Source of the DNA: Thiohalophilus thiocyanatoxydans
Lineage (GTDB): Bacteria > Pseudomonadota > Gammaproteobacteria > UBA6429 > Thiohalophilaceae
Assembly (NCBI RefSeq): GCF_004366735.1
Contig: NZ_SOQX01000002.1
Span: 640,316-673,394, forward strand
Reading direction: 5' to 3'
Length of the DNA stretch: 33,079 nucleotides
Under the pieces are notes generated by a model. The model saw only the letters and a list, made by a program, of their open reading frames with translations. It did not search any database and had not been told where the DNA came from. Both the position numbers and the translations under genes were made by a program. Below, piece by piece: positions 7,598-13,537 of the stretch (position 1 is its first letter; each line of letters begins with the position of its first letter).

Positions 7598-7936
7598 AAT
7601 ATTTGCATATCTTTCAAATTCTTCCTCAGTACAATTAATATAATCTCCATACTTGCTATGCAAAACACCACGGAATTTTCTAACTTTTTTAGAAATACAC
7701 ATTCCATTAAGGTCTCTATTTTTCAAAAAATCTACAATTTCATATTGAGCTATGTCTGACATTGATATTGTAGAAAGCACTTCTTTATCGACAATTTTCA
7801 AGCAAACCCTAGAAAGATTTGCTAGCGCCAATGCATCATTTACATTAAATGCTAGGAAATAAGGATTTGAAAAATCAAAGTCATAAATTTCGGTTTTTTT
7901 TCGATTTCCAGTAACCATTGAGATGATTTGCATCAT
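7592..7936 (-). CDS. Unknown ORF, probably the frameshifted 3' part of the HEPN gene
   Basis: A 114-aa open frame with no recognised domain (YDFDFSNPYFLAFNVNDALA near the N-terminus). It overlaps the preceding HEPN ORF by 56 bp from its first ATG (38 bp from the ATG at 7918), and neither ATG has a visible SD. Within the overlap is a run of eight A (minus strand; 7894-7901). Removing one A fuses the two frames into one protein of about 290 aa. It is therefore either a separate antitoxin-like gene, a frameshifted single gene, or a product of slippage. Its stop lies inside the R'' core of attC-like site 2. Confidence 0.5.
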   Translation of the reverse strand: MMQIISMVTGNRKKTEIYDFDFSNPYFLAFNVNDALALANLSRVCLKIVDKEVLSTISMSDIAQYEIVDFLKNRDLNGMCISKKVRKFRGVLHSKYGDYINCTEEEFERYANIV

Positions 7937-8435
7937 TTTTTATTAGAGAACTAAAGTCCTGTGTCATTTCCTCTCCTAAATGAGCAATATGATTCCGCCT
8001 TAATCGTAGATATTTTATTGTTTTAATAATTGCGCTATGAATTTCGTTACCACCCCACGCTTTAATTTTACTGGCTAATTGTTGTTCTGGCTTATCATCG
8101 TTTATGGAATCATGCAGACTTGGCAAGACGCTTGCTCTGTAATCCTCTATTTCTTCTATGTAATAAAGTAGGTACTCGACAGCGGAAATAAGACTAACGC
8201 CTACTAAGGTATTGAAAGATTTCCTTCTAAACTCAGTTAACGCACTTGCCTTTATGTGCAGCCTTTCAGAAAATTGATTATCAGGAAATATGTCGGTTGT
8301 ATATTTATCTTCGTTATTCTTGGTGTTTTTTTCTAAATGCGCCTCTACTTCAGCATCTGAAAATAAGAAATATATCAACTGATCATTAACTTCAGCAAGT
8401 CTAGCTTCATATTTTCGGAGTATTGGTGTTTTCAC
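7881..8435 (-). CDS. HEPN-type protein (candidate ribonuclease), cassette gene
   Basis: A 184-aa mostly helical protein. Near its end is R147-N-H-I-A-H152 in LRLRRNHIAHLGEE, the R-x4-H motif of HEPN ribonucleases, preceded by a helix suited to the HEPN core (LISAVEYLLYYIEEIEDY). It starts at GTG 8435, 20 bp past an R' core (GTTAGGC), with no clear SD. Its frame breaks at an A8 run into the overlapping 114-aa ORF. HEPN proteins commonly act as RNases in toxin-antitoxin and abortive-infection systems. The precise family was not recognised. Confidence 0.65.
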   Translation of the reverse strand: MKTPILRKYEARLAEVNDQLIYFLFSDAEVEAHLEKNTKNNEDKYTTDIFPDNQFSERLHIKASALTEFRRKSFNTLVGVSLISAVEYLLYYIEEIEDYRASVLPSLHDSINDDKPEQQLASKIKAWGGNEIHSAIIKTIKYLRLRRNHIAHLGEEMTQDFSSLIKNDANHLNGYWKSKKNRNL

Positions 8436-8455
8436 GAGTCTATTTCAATATTTAT

Positions 8456-8625
8456 GCCTAACGCTGCGCCCTGTGTTAAATTTGGATCGCAGTGGAAATT
8501 TTATCTGGCATCATCACCTTTATTAAACACTACAGCTTCCCTTTTAGCGAATGGTTGGTTGCCAACCGGATGCTCCACGAGATTTCACGTAACATATCAG
8601 TAGATCAGCAGCACCACGAGAATTA
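8456..8625 (-). other. Isolated R' core and gene-less stretch (cassette remnant)
   Basis: On the minus strand GCGCAGCGTTAGGC (R' core GTTAGGC at 8456-8462) stands directly before the HEPN gene. No matching R'' within the usual 60-130 bp was found. The 160 bp to its right hold no ORF. This looks like the 3' half of an attC plus the remains of a deleted or non-coding cassette. Confidence 0.4.
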
Positions 8626-8743
8626 ACCTAACCCATATCAATTCAATGGTCGGTGATCGGCAGAAGCGGTCATTCAACGACGAAACTCACTTGCGCGAGT
8701 GAAGCGCAGCGGAATGAGTATCAAATGGAGAGACGTGTTAGGC
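8626..8743 (-). other. attC-like recombination site 3 (long type)
   Basis: On the minus strand R'' GCCTAAC (8737-8743) and R' GTTAGGT (8626-8632) both fit the consensus RYYYAAC/GTTRRRY, 118 bp end to end. An internal hairpin is ACTCA..TGCGC / GCGCA..TGAGT. The upstream gene's stop TAA lies inside R''. The 3' half (ATTGAATTGAT region) is shared with the degenerate site at 10849-10921. Confidence 0.6.
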
Positions 8744-9226
8744 ACGACATTTCCATTCCTTACCTGTTTGATCAATCGCGTAAGCTAACACTGGTAAGAA
8801 AACTGATTCGCCTCTTCTTAGATATACCGAGAACGTCTTTGCTGCCCTTGGTTCAAGTGTCTCACTATGTGACTCAGATAAAGATTGCAGGAAATGGCTC
8901 ATTTGATGATTGACTAGCGCTTGGTGTTTCTTTCCGTCTTTATCCATGACTCCGACGTCGTGAAGCGGCGCTGAAATACTACCGAGATTACGCACTGTCA
9001 CCGTATAGACTTCAACAAGATTAGGTTTATCCCAAGTATTTTCGCTGTTATCTGTATTAAGAAGCTCAATGTTCTTTGATTTGTTCTGGTGGCCAGCATA
9101 TGAAACGGAAAGTTTGATTTGATCTTTCTTAACGTTATGTCGATGACTAAAGAATGTGATCAAGAGAGCAGCTGTACCAGTAACAGATCCATACAACGCT
9201 AGTCCATTCTCACTAAGCCACGACAT
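8738..9226 (-). CDS. Membrane-anchored protein with predicted beta-rich domain, cassette gene
   Basis: A 162-aa protein not recognised as a named family. One N-terminal transmembrane segment (about residues 9-26, LALYGSVTGTAALLITFF) is followed by a basic stretch. Then comes a beta-rich region with VYTVTVRNLGSISAPLHDVG and KTFSVYLRRGESVFLPV, resembling Ig-like folds. ATG 9226 is preferred over GTG 9229 because GGAGGT sits six bases upstream of it. The stop is inside the R'' core of site 3 (GCCTAAC). It may sense or present at the membrane; no function can be assigned. Confidence 0.7.
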   Translation of the reverse strand: MSWLSENGLALYGSVTGTAALLITFFSHRHNVKKDQIKLSVSYAGHQNKSKNIELLNTDNSENTWDKPNLVEVYTVTVRNLGSISAPLHDVGVMDKDGKKHQALVNHQMSHFLQSLSESHSETLEPRAAKTFSVYLRRGESVFLPVLAYAIDQTGKEWKCRA

Positions 9227-9242
9227 CACGTTACCTCCAAGC

Positions 9243-9299
9243 GCCTAATGCAGAGCTGAGCCGCAGTGATCAGCCTGTCGGCTCGAGCACGTGGTTATG
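9243..9299 (-). other. attC-like recombination site 4
   Basis: A compact 57-bp site. On the minus strand CATAAC opens, CATTAGGC closes, and the centre has the stem GAGCCG/CGGCTC around a loop. This stem and spacing resemble classical mobile-cassette attC sites. The closing core has CATT in place of GTT. The upstream gene's last codons (HNHVLEPTG) are read from it. It is followed by GGAGGT and the next start. Confidence 0.7.
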
Positions 9300-9923
9300 T
9301 GAATGCAGGGGGAAGTGTAAAAATCTACCTACCTCCCAAGTCCAAACCGACACAAGAAACTCTCCGATAGGCTTGGCATGTCGCTCAAGCTGTTCAGAAA
9401 GCTCGTTTGCTATCTTTCTAGCCTCCCCTGACGTTTTTGCTTGGCAGACCATGACCTTGCTGGCACGGGACCGATTTTTAAGCAGCTTCTTGAAGTCCCT
9501 GACCACTTCGCTACTATCTAAGTCCATCTCGATTTCCATTGCGAGTACGAACCGTCTAGAGCCACACTCATCTTCCCAGCTGAGATCGAATCTGTTGTAC
9601 TCTGCTTGGTCGGCCTGATTCTGATATTCAGGATCGGCACCAGTGGTTTTCTCGGCACGAACTGCCATTCTTCTTCTTCTACCCTCTAGCGTGAACCGGT
9701 CCTTGATGTCCTGGTTTTTCCTTCTCCGAAACCACTTCAAGCTGAGAGTGCCGATGTCGCCCTTTCGCGATCTCCGGTACTGAGGGTCAGACAAGTAGAG
9801 ACCCATCTCGTGCTTTGAAAAGCCAGCAGCAATTCCTATGGCTATTTTCCGCACATTTGCAGTGTGCGCAACCTCGTCTAGAAGTTTTTCGATATCACTG
9901 ATTACAATCGTCGATTGATCCAT
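9270..9923 (-). CDS. PD-(D/E)XK-like protein, cassette gene, unknown function
   Basis: A 217-aa protein. The stretch NRFDLSW (D113), then LAMEIEMDL (E130, E132) and VVRDFKKLL (D143, K145) followed by SKVMVCQAK has the order and hydrophobic pattern of restriction-endonuclease-like folds (D, then ExE on a strand, then a helix with DxxKL). The N-terminal 80 residues are basic (RRSRKGD, WFRRRKN). The final residues (HNHVLEPTG) are encoded by attC site 4, typical of cassette genes. The nuclease assignment is by pattern only; it could be an inactive member or a different fold. Confidence 0.6.
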   Translation of the reverse strand: MDQSTIVISDIEKLLDEVAHTANVRKIAIGIAAGFSKHEMGLYLSDPQYRRSRKGDIGTLSLKWFRRRKNQDIKDRFTLEGRRRRMAVRAEKTTGADPEYQNQADQAEYNRFDLSWEDECGSRRFVLAMEIEMDLDSSEVVRDFKKLLKNRSRASKVMVCQAKTSGEARKIANELSEQLERHAKPIGEFLVSVWTWEVGRFLHFPLHSHNHVLEPTG

Positions 9924-9935
9924 AGCTCGCTCAAT

Positions 9936-9995
9936 ACATAACGCTAGCGATCAGGCGCGCAGCTTTTCTGCATTGGCTGAAGCGCATTGTTATGC
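9936..9995 (-). other. attC-like recombination site 5
   Basis: The clearest site, 60 bp. On the minus strand R'' is GCATAAC followed by AATGCGCTTCAGC. The far side is GCCTGATCGCTAGC, then R' GTTATGT. The arms pair as GCATAAC/GTTATG and GCG/CGC plus TCAG/CTGA, with unpaired bases as in known attC sites. The upstream gene reads through it (QHNNALQP) to a TAG near its end. Confidence 0.8.
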
Positions 9996-10567
9996 TGGCC
10001 AAATAGAAGCCGCGCCACTAGGGGAGACCATTTCTCGTAGCTAATCCCGCTTGACGGATGGTTCGTATACCACGCGAACACCGATTCCCACGATGAAGGC
10101 AACTCTACGACATGTGGATCGATATGACTGTGCCTGACATGCCGAATGAAATGATTCCAATTGGTTTTTCCAAGAACCCATATCCTTTGTGGGCGGATCG
10201 CCTCAGTGATTTCACCAAACGCGGCCACTGATTCACGCCACATATCGTCGGTAGGGCGATCTCGGGCAACCTCGCCTACGCGCACTTGCACGAAGTTATA
10301 GAACGCAACATCGTTCCAGAACGCTTCACGCGACAGAGTGCCCCTGGAAAGGCAGGCCAACTTCCGAATTTTTGTTGCAAACCTCGAGAAGTTCGGATCG
10401 TCATTGTGCCCTAGGTGCGTGCGGACGCAGTTGACCACCAAATTGTCGGAAAACGCTTCCGGAGCCGTGTAGTTGGATTCCCCGATGATCAGGGTTCGGA
10501 ACGGCAGCTCCTTTGGTGTGTGGTAATTCTCTCCGATCCACGGATGAACCTTAACGTGGTGCCACAT
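9944..10567 (-). CDS. Uracil-DNA-glycosylase-superfamily-like protein, cassette gene
   Basis: A 207-aa protein from ATG 10567, chosen for its GGGGA box and because the attC R' core lies just upstream (10582-10588); an ATG at 10624 would read back through the site. It shows the layout of the UDG superfamily: motif 1 RTLIIGESNY (water-activating loop position), middle strand DVAFYNFVQVRVG, the helix-strand TEAIRPQRIWVLGKTNW, and motif 2 TNHPSSG, the HPS loop. Motif 1 GESNY is unlike the standard GQDPY or GEGPG, so substrate or activity may differ. The C-terminal tail (HNNALQP...) is attC-derived. Confidence 0.6.
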   Translation of the reverse strand: MWHHVKVHPWIGENYHTPKELPFRTLIIGESNYTAPEAFSDNLVVNCVRTHLGHNDDPNFSRFATKIRKLACLSRGTLSREAFWNDVAFYNFVQVRVGEVARDRPTDDMWRESVAAFGEITEAIRPQRIWVLGKTNWNHFIRHVRHSHIDPHVVELPSSWESVFAWYTNHPSSGISYEKWSPLVARLLFGQHNNALQPMQKSCAPDR

Positions 10568-10581
10568 GCGTTCCCCTCTCG

Positions 10582-10667
10582 GCATAACAGTTGTTGATAG
10601 GAAACCTATTGGTCCGTATAGCATAATTCAGTAATTGCTAATATAAAGCTTTAAATTATTGTTATAG
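10582..10667 (-). other. attC-like recombination site 6 (AT-rich)
   Basis: On the minus strand CTATAAC (R'', 10661-10667) and GTTATGC (R', 10582-10588) are 86 bp end to end and pair as ATAACA/TGTTAT. An inner ATAGGTTTCCTAT hairpin is present. The R' is followed by GAGAGGGGA and the start of the UDG-like gene. A tiny frame ending MTELFL stops inside R''. Confidence 0.5.
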
Positions 10668-10848
10668 AAATAGCTCAGTCATACCACACCCCGTTATCAA
10701 TAATTGTATAATGGGACCAAAGCTTGCACATTGCAAACTCTGCCTCTGCCCCCTAGGCCTTATAAAACTTTATAACCTAATGGAGTTAACATCGTTATCC
10801 CGATGACTGCTTTGAGTTGGTATCTGCCTATCCATATATTCTAGACTA
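10668..10848. other. Gene-less cassette-like segment
   Basis: No convincing ORF lies between two attC-like sites. On the minus strand an open but start-poor frame runs to MTELFL and stops in R'' of site 6. A CATTAGGTT core-like string occurs near 10775. It could be a promoter-bearing or non-coding cassette, or a decayed one. Confidence 0.35.
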
Positions 10849-10921
10849 CTCCAACATCAATTCAATGGACTGTGAACGGCCAGGAGCAGTCATTTAGCGA
10901 TCCAAGAAGGGGAGCACGTCA
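10849..10921 (-). other. Degenerate attC-like site 7
   Basis: Minus-strand DNA after the Mrr-like gene stop aligns with site 3: TGACGTGCTCCCC with the ACGTCTCTCC after the core, and TGACTGCTCCTGGCCG...CATTGAATTGATG with the matching 3' half of site 3. Core triplets are eroded (GTTGGAG at 10849-10855 for R'; no good R''). Confidence 0.35.
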
Positions 10922-11497
10922 GTTCCTCCCACTTGTTTGGCTTGCTATACCTTTGGACTCCAATGCACTCTTAATACTTTTAGCTAATGCTTCATTTTCG
11001 CCACTCGCTAACGCTATACTCTTATTTATTTTTTTAATATAGTCAATAGACGAGATTGAGAACCCATTTTTAGAAATATACAATGCATCATCAATATCGC
11101 TCGGGAACTTGCGCAATGTTTCCTTGACCACATTCGCCGAAAGTGGTTTTGAGTGAGATTTAACTTCGACGGCAACCAACCTATCTCCCGATCTCAATAG
11201 GAGATCGTAACCTTTATCTGAAAAGTTAAGTGAAGTTTCTTCAACTTCAAAGTTGAGACTCCTGAGAATATCAGCAACAGATTTCTCATATTCAATCGCA
11301 TCGTTAAAGGACGATCGAATATTGCTCTCTCCATTATTTTCAGTAATTATTTCAATCTCGCCCCCACTACTATTTTTGAGTGTGATAATCTTTTGTTCTA
11401 ATTTTTTCCTAACTATTTTCTTTGTAATATAAACAGACACAGCCGCAAGTATTGATGAAAAAATACCGATTAATAAGCTCATTAGATCTATATTCAT
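10919..11497 (-). CDS. Membrane-anchored Mrr/RecB-like nuclease-domain protein, cassette gene
   Basis: A 192-aa protein. An N-terminal transmembrane helix (about residues 7-25, LIGIFSSILAAVSVYI) is followed by a basic linker. Then comes a restriction-endonuclease-like domain with E72 (IEYEKSVADILRSL), D99 in KGYDLLL and E112-V-K114 (LVAVEVKSHSKPL), the D..ExK order of Mrr-type enzymes. ATG 11497 overlaps the upstream stop (TGATG) and lies 8 bases after AAGGAG; GTG 11500 is the alternative. It is coupled to the membrane protein upstream, so the two probably form one complex. DNA cleavage is inferred from motifs. Confidence 0.7.
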   Translation of the reverse strand: MNIDLMSLLIGIFSSILAAVSVYITKKIVRKKLEQKIITLKNSSGGEIEIITENNGESNIRSSFNDAIEYEKSVADILRSLNFEVEETSLNFSDKGYDLLLRSGDRLVAVEVKSHSKPLSANVVKETLRKFPSDIDDALYISKNGFSISSIDYIKKINKSIALASGENEALAKSIKSALESKGIASQTSGRN

Positions 11498-11889
11498 CAC
11501 ATGAACTCCTTAACCGCACCAAGAATTATACTAACAATATAGAGACCTGCTCCGGCCAATATTTGAGCAGGAAAACCAAGAAAAATAAATGAAGAGCCTT
11601 GGATAGACAATGTGCAAACCCAGAACCAGACAAATAGAGAAACGAATAAAAAAAACCACATTAGATTAACGAAAACCTGGTCTCTTTTGGAAACTTTGAT
11701 CCAACGTTCCCCTTCTTCTGTTTCAAATTCAAACTCCTTTAACTTTGTTAGCGGGACTAGAAATGAAATTCCAGTTGCTGCCAGAGTTGGCCCCACAAAC
11801 CCTAACGTATCGACATTCAACAGGTTTCTAAGCAAAGCTTCGAATGAAACTAATATGATCGGAAAACCATATACGATTAGTGAGTGCAT
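11497..11889 (-). CDS. Small multi-pass membrane protein, cassette gene
   Basis: A 130-aa protein of unknown family with about four hydrophobic segments (near residues 3-20, 28-46, 72-94 and 103-125) and a charged loop between segments 2 and 3 (KLKEFEFETEEGERWIKVSK). AAGGAA lies before the ATG, and an attC-like site lies upstream. Its stop overlaps the start of the Mrr-like gene, so the two are a two-gene cassette. It is likely a membrane partner or sensor for the nuclease; that is inference from coupling and shared localisation. Confidence 0.65.
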   Translation of the reverse strand: MHSLIVYGFPIILVSFEALLRNLLNVDTLGFVGPTLAATGISFLVPLTKLKEFEFETEEGERWIKVSKRDQVFVNLMWFFLFVSLFVWFWVCTLSIQGSSFIFLGFPAQILAGAGLYIVSIILGAVKEFM

Positions 11890-11925
11890 TTAGAAAATTC
11901 CTTAGTCACTAACTCCTCACTTTTT

Positions 11926-12012
11926 GTATAATGCCCACGCAAACGACGCGACGACAGGAGCGTCAGGCGACCGCAGAGTGCGAATTTGATGTGATTGCTA
12001 TGCATTGTTACA
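11926..12012 (-). other. attC-like recombination site 8
   Basis: On the minus strand TGTAACAATGC opens and GCATTATAC closes, 87 bp. Beyond the cores there is AATGC/GCATT complementarity, and inside is GACGC..GCGTC pairing. The upstream ORF's last codons (CNNA, then TAG) come from the R'' side. The next gene's SD follows the R' side. Confidence 0.6.
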
Positions 12013-12417
12013 GATACAGTTCATTTTTCTAATAAATGCATTTTTTCTATCCTTATTACCAAGCACTTCTCTTTTGTAGCTATTTATGTAATATTTAAGT
12101 GCTTGCAGGAAATGAAACCTGTTTAGAATTTTTATGCCATTGTCTTGCTTCACTAAAACGTCAGTGTCAATTCGTATTTTCCATCCATTACGCATCATTG
12201 CTTCATGCAGAAGTGAGCAGCGTACGTTTTTAAAGAAGTCCTCAGCAAGAGTAACATTGAAAAATGATTTAAATGGCTCTTTAGTGGTAAGGAAATTTAC
12301 AAACAGCGCCTTACTGTTTCCGTTGCCGTATTCTGTATTGTTTCTTGGTTTTTCGTATTTATAGCACTTACCTTCATAGAAGGTTTCTGCATAAATGGGG
12401 TCGGTGACAAACGAGAA
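11998..12417 (-). pseudogene. 5'-truncated cassette gene
   Basis: The frame is open for 139 codons (to 12418), but the first in-frame ATG is at 12198, in the middle of what looks like coding sequence. Residues before it read coherently (FYEGKCYKYEKP, KALFVNFLTTKEPFKSFF). The 5' end runs into the arm of the REP-like palindrome at 12397-12447, so insertion there probably removed the start. It contains NVRCSLLHEAMMRNGWKI, an R-x4-H (R-C-S-L-L-H) arrangement reminiscent of HEPN proteins, though this is weak. A shorter product of 66 aa from 12198 is conceivable. The last residues CICNNA derive from attC site 8. Confidence 0.55.
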
Positions 12418-12447
12418 TTATTTGCATTAGCATTTGTCACCGACCCC
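12397..12447. repeat. REP-like palindrome, GGGGTCGGTGACAAA arms
   Basis: Perfect 15-bp inverted arms (12397-12411 and 12433-12447) surround a 21-bp AT-rich loop. It directly abuts the R' side of attC site 9 and overlies the missing 5' end of the truncated cassette gene. It resembles the RAYT-associated REP class in form. No RAYT transposase is in the window. Confidence 0.75.
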
Positions 12448-12449
12448 TT

Positions 12450-12519
12450 ATCTACGCTGAATAAGCCGCCGATTTGGAGCGGCAGCGGAAAATCGGTCGG
12501 CTTGATTCTCTGGTTAGTC
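12450..12519 (-). other. attC-like recombination site 9 (classical architecture)
   Basis: On the minus strand R'' GACTAAC holds the stop TAA of the HEPN gene. A hairpin AAGCCG-A-CCGATTT / AAATCGG-CGGCTT follows, paired except for one extra A, just like the extrahelical base of aadA-type attC sites. Then CAGCGTAGAT follows, where the canonical R' would read GTTAGAT (one T missing). The arms strongly resemble mobile-cassette sites. Confidence 0.8.
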
Positions 12520-13443
12520 GTCGGTTTCGTCGAACTCCATCATACGCTGGCGCCGTTCCCTCATGATTTCTCGATCTTTTAGATACTGCCTCTGCTTCTC
12601 TTCATACTCTTCTTTGTCAGGTCGAGCACGCTCTGAAATATCATCCTTATCGAGATTTCCCAGAAATCGCTCGAGTTCTTCAATCGTTTCAATGGTTTCA
12701 ACTACTTCTTCCCTCGTCGGTTCAGAGCGGCCATGCGCAGCCATATTCCTGATGTGCCGCATTTTCTGAATTTTGAAAAGGAGGTGCTCCGGCAGCGCAA
12801 TCCCATAGTGCGCCAAGCGGCCTCTTGTCAGCTCCATCATGAATGGTCGCCGCCGACCAAAGTCCAAGCCTGCCTCCGACATAAATACTTCTGTCATTTT
12901 TTCAAAATAGGACCAAGCAGAAAGAAGCGCGCCTAAGGGGTGGATCTTGGAAAGCTCTTGTAGCTTTTCAAGCTCCTGGTCATTCGACGGGTTGCTGAGG
13001 TTGTACTCAGCGAGGTCCTGTTCCTCAGCAAATTGAGATATTATTTCATCATATTCTTGACCATAGTGCTTTTTAAGAACCTGCTTAAAGAATTCTTGAG
13101 CAATGCTCATGTAGAAAATACTGGTAAGCTCATTAGGCGATCCAAATCGGTGCTGGAGCGCGTTACGCTCATCAATTAACAGCTCAACCTTATTAAGATA
13201 TGGAACCTCAATCTCATGCTTTTCAAGTGCTGATAGGCACCCCTGGATTGTGATCGTTTCTTTTGGGTTTTTGTATATTGATTCACCCGAATCGAGAACC
13301 AAGTCTTTTAGGATTAGCTCGATTGCGTTAGCAAGATGTAGGATCACCAGCTTTCGGTCCAACTCTTTCTTGCCGTTGTAATGTGACAATGAGTGCCCGA
13401 GAAGCTCCATTGCACTTTGAAATAAAGGTGACTCTATTGCCAC
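12514..13443 (-). CDS. Protein with two HEPN-type R-x4-H motifs, cassette gene
   Basis: A 309-aa, highly charged, helical protein. The first motif is R93-N-A-L-Q-H98 (IDERNALQHRF), the second R232-N-M-A-A-H237 (MRHIRNMAAHG). Each follows a helix pair compatible with a HEPN fold, so I read it as a tandem-HEPN protein. The C-terminus is a long charged helix or coiled coil (REEVVETIETIEELERFL, then many K/E/R). The start is GTG 13443 with AAGGAGGGA upstream; the stop is inside attC site 9. HEPN domains often dimerise to form an RNase site, so a tandem could be self-sufficient. RNase activity is inferred; it may instead be a non-catalytic helper. Confidence 0.7.
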   Translation of the reverse strand: MAIESPLFQSAMELLGHSLSHYNGKKELDRKLVILHLANAIELILKDLVLDSGESIYKNPKETITIQGCLSALEKHEIEVPYLNKVELLIDERNALQHRFGSPNELTSIFYMSIAQEFFKQVLKKHYGQEYDEIISQFAEEQDLAEYNLSNPSNDQELEKLQELSKIHPLGALLSAWSYFEKMTEVFMSEAGLDFGRRRPFMMELTRGRLAHYGIALPEHLLFKIQKMRHIRNMAAHGRSEPTREEVVETIETIEELERFLGNLDKDDISERARPDKEEYEEKQRQYLKDREIMRERRQRMMEFDETDD

Positions 13444-13471
13444 AATCCCTCCTTAATGACGAAAACCCACA

Positions 13472-13523
13472 GGGTCAGGTCTTGTCTTTTGCTTATAGAA
13501 AGACAAAAGGCAAGACCTGCCCC
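13472..13523. repeat. REP-like palindrome, GGGTCAGGTCTTG type
   Basis: Arms GGGTCAGGTCTTGTCTTTTG (13472-13491) and CAAAAGGCAAGACCTGCCCC (13504-13523) pair with two mismatches around a 12-nt loop. It is of different sequence class from the one at 12397. It sits between the zinc-ribbon gene and the tandem-HEPN gene, where it could also act as a transcript stabiliser or terminator. Confidence 0.75.
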
Positions 13524-13537
13524 TGATTTCCTCGAGG

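Noticed and set aside
12134-12364. 76-codon plus-strand frame
   Set aside because: It is opposite the truncated cassette gene, whose residues read more coherently.
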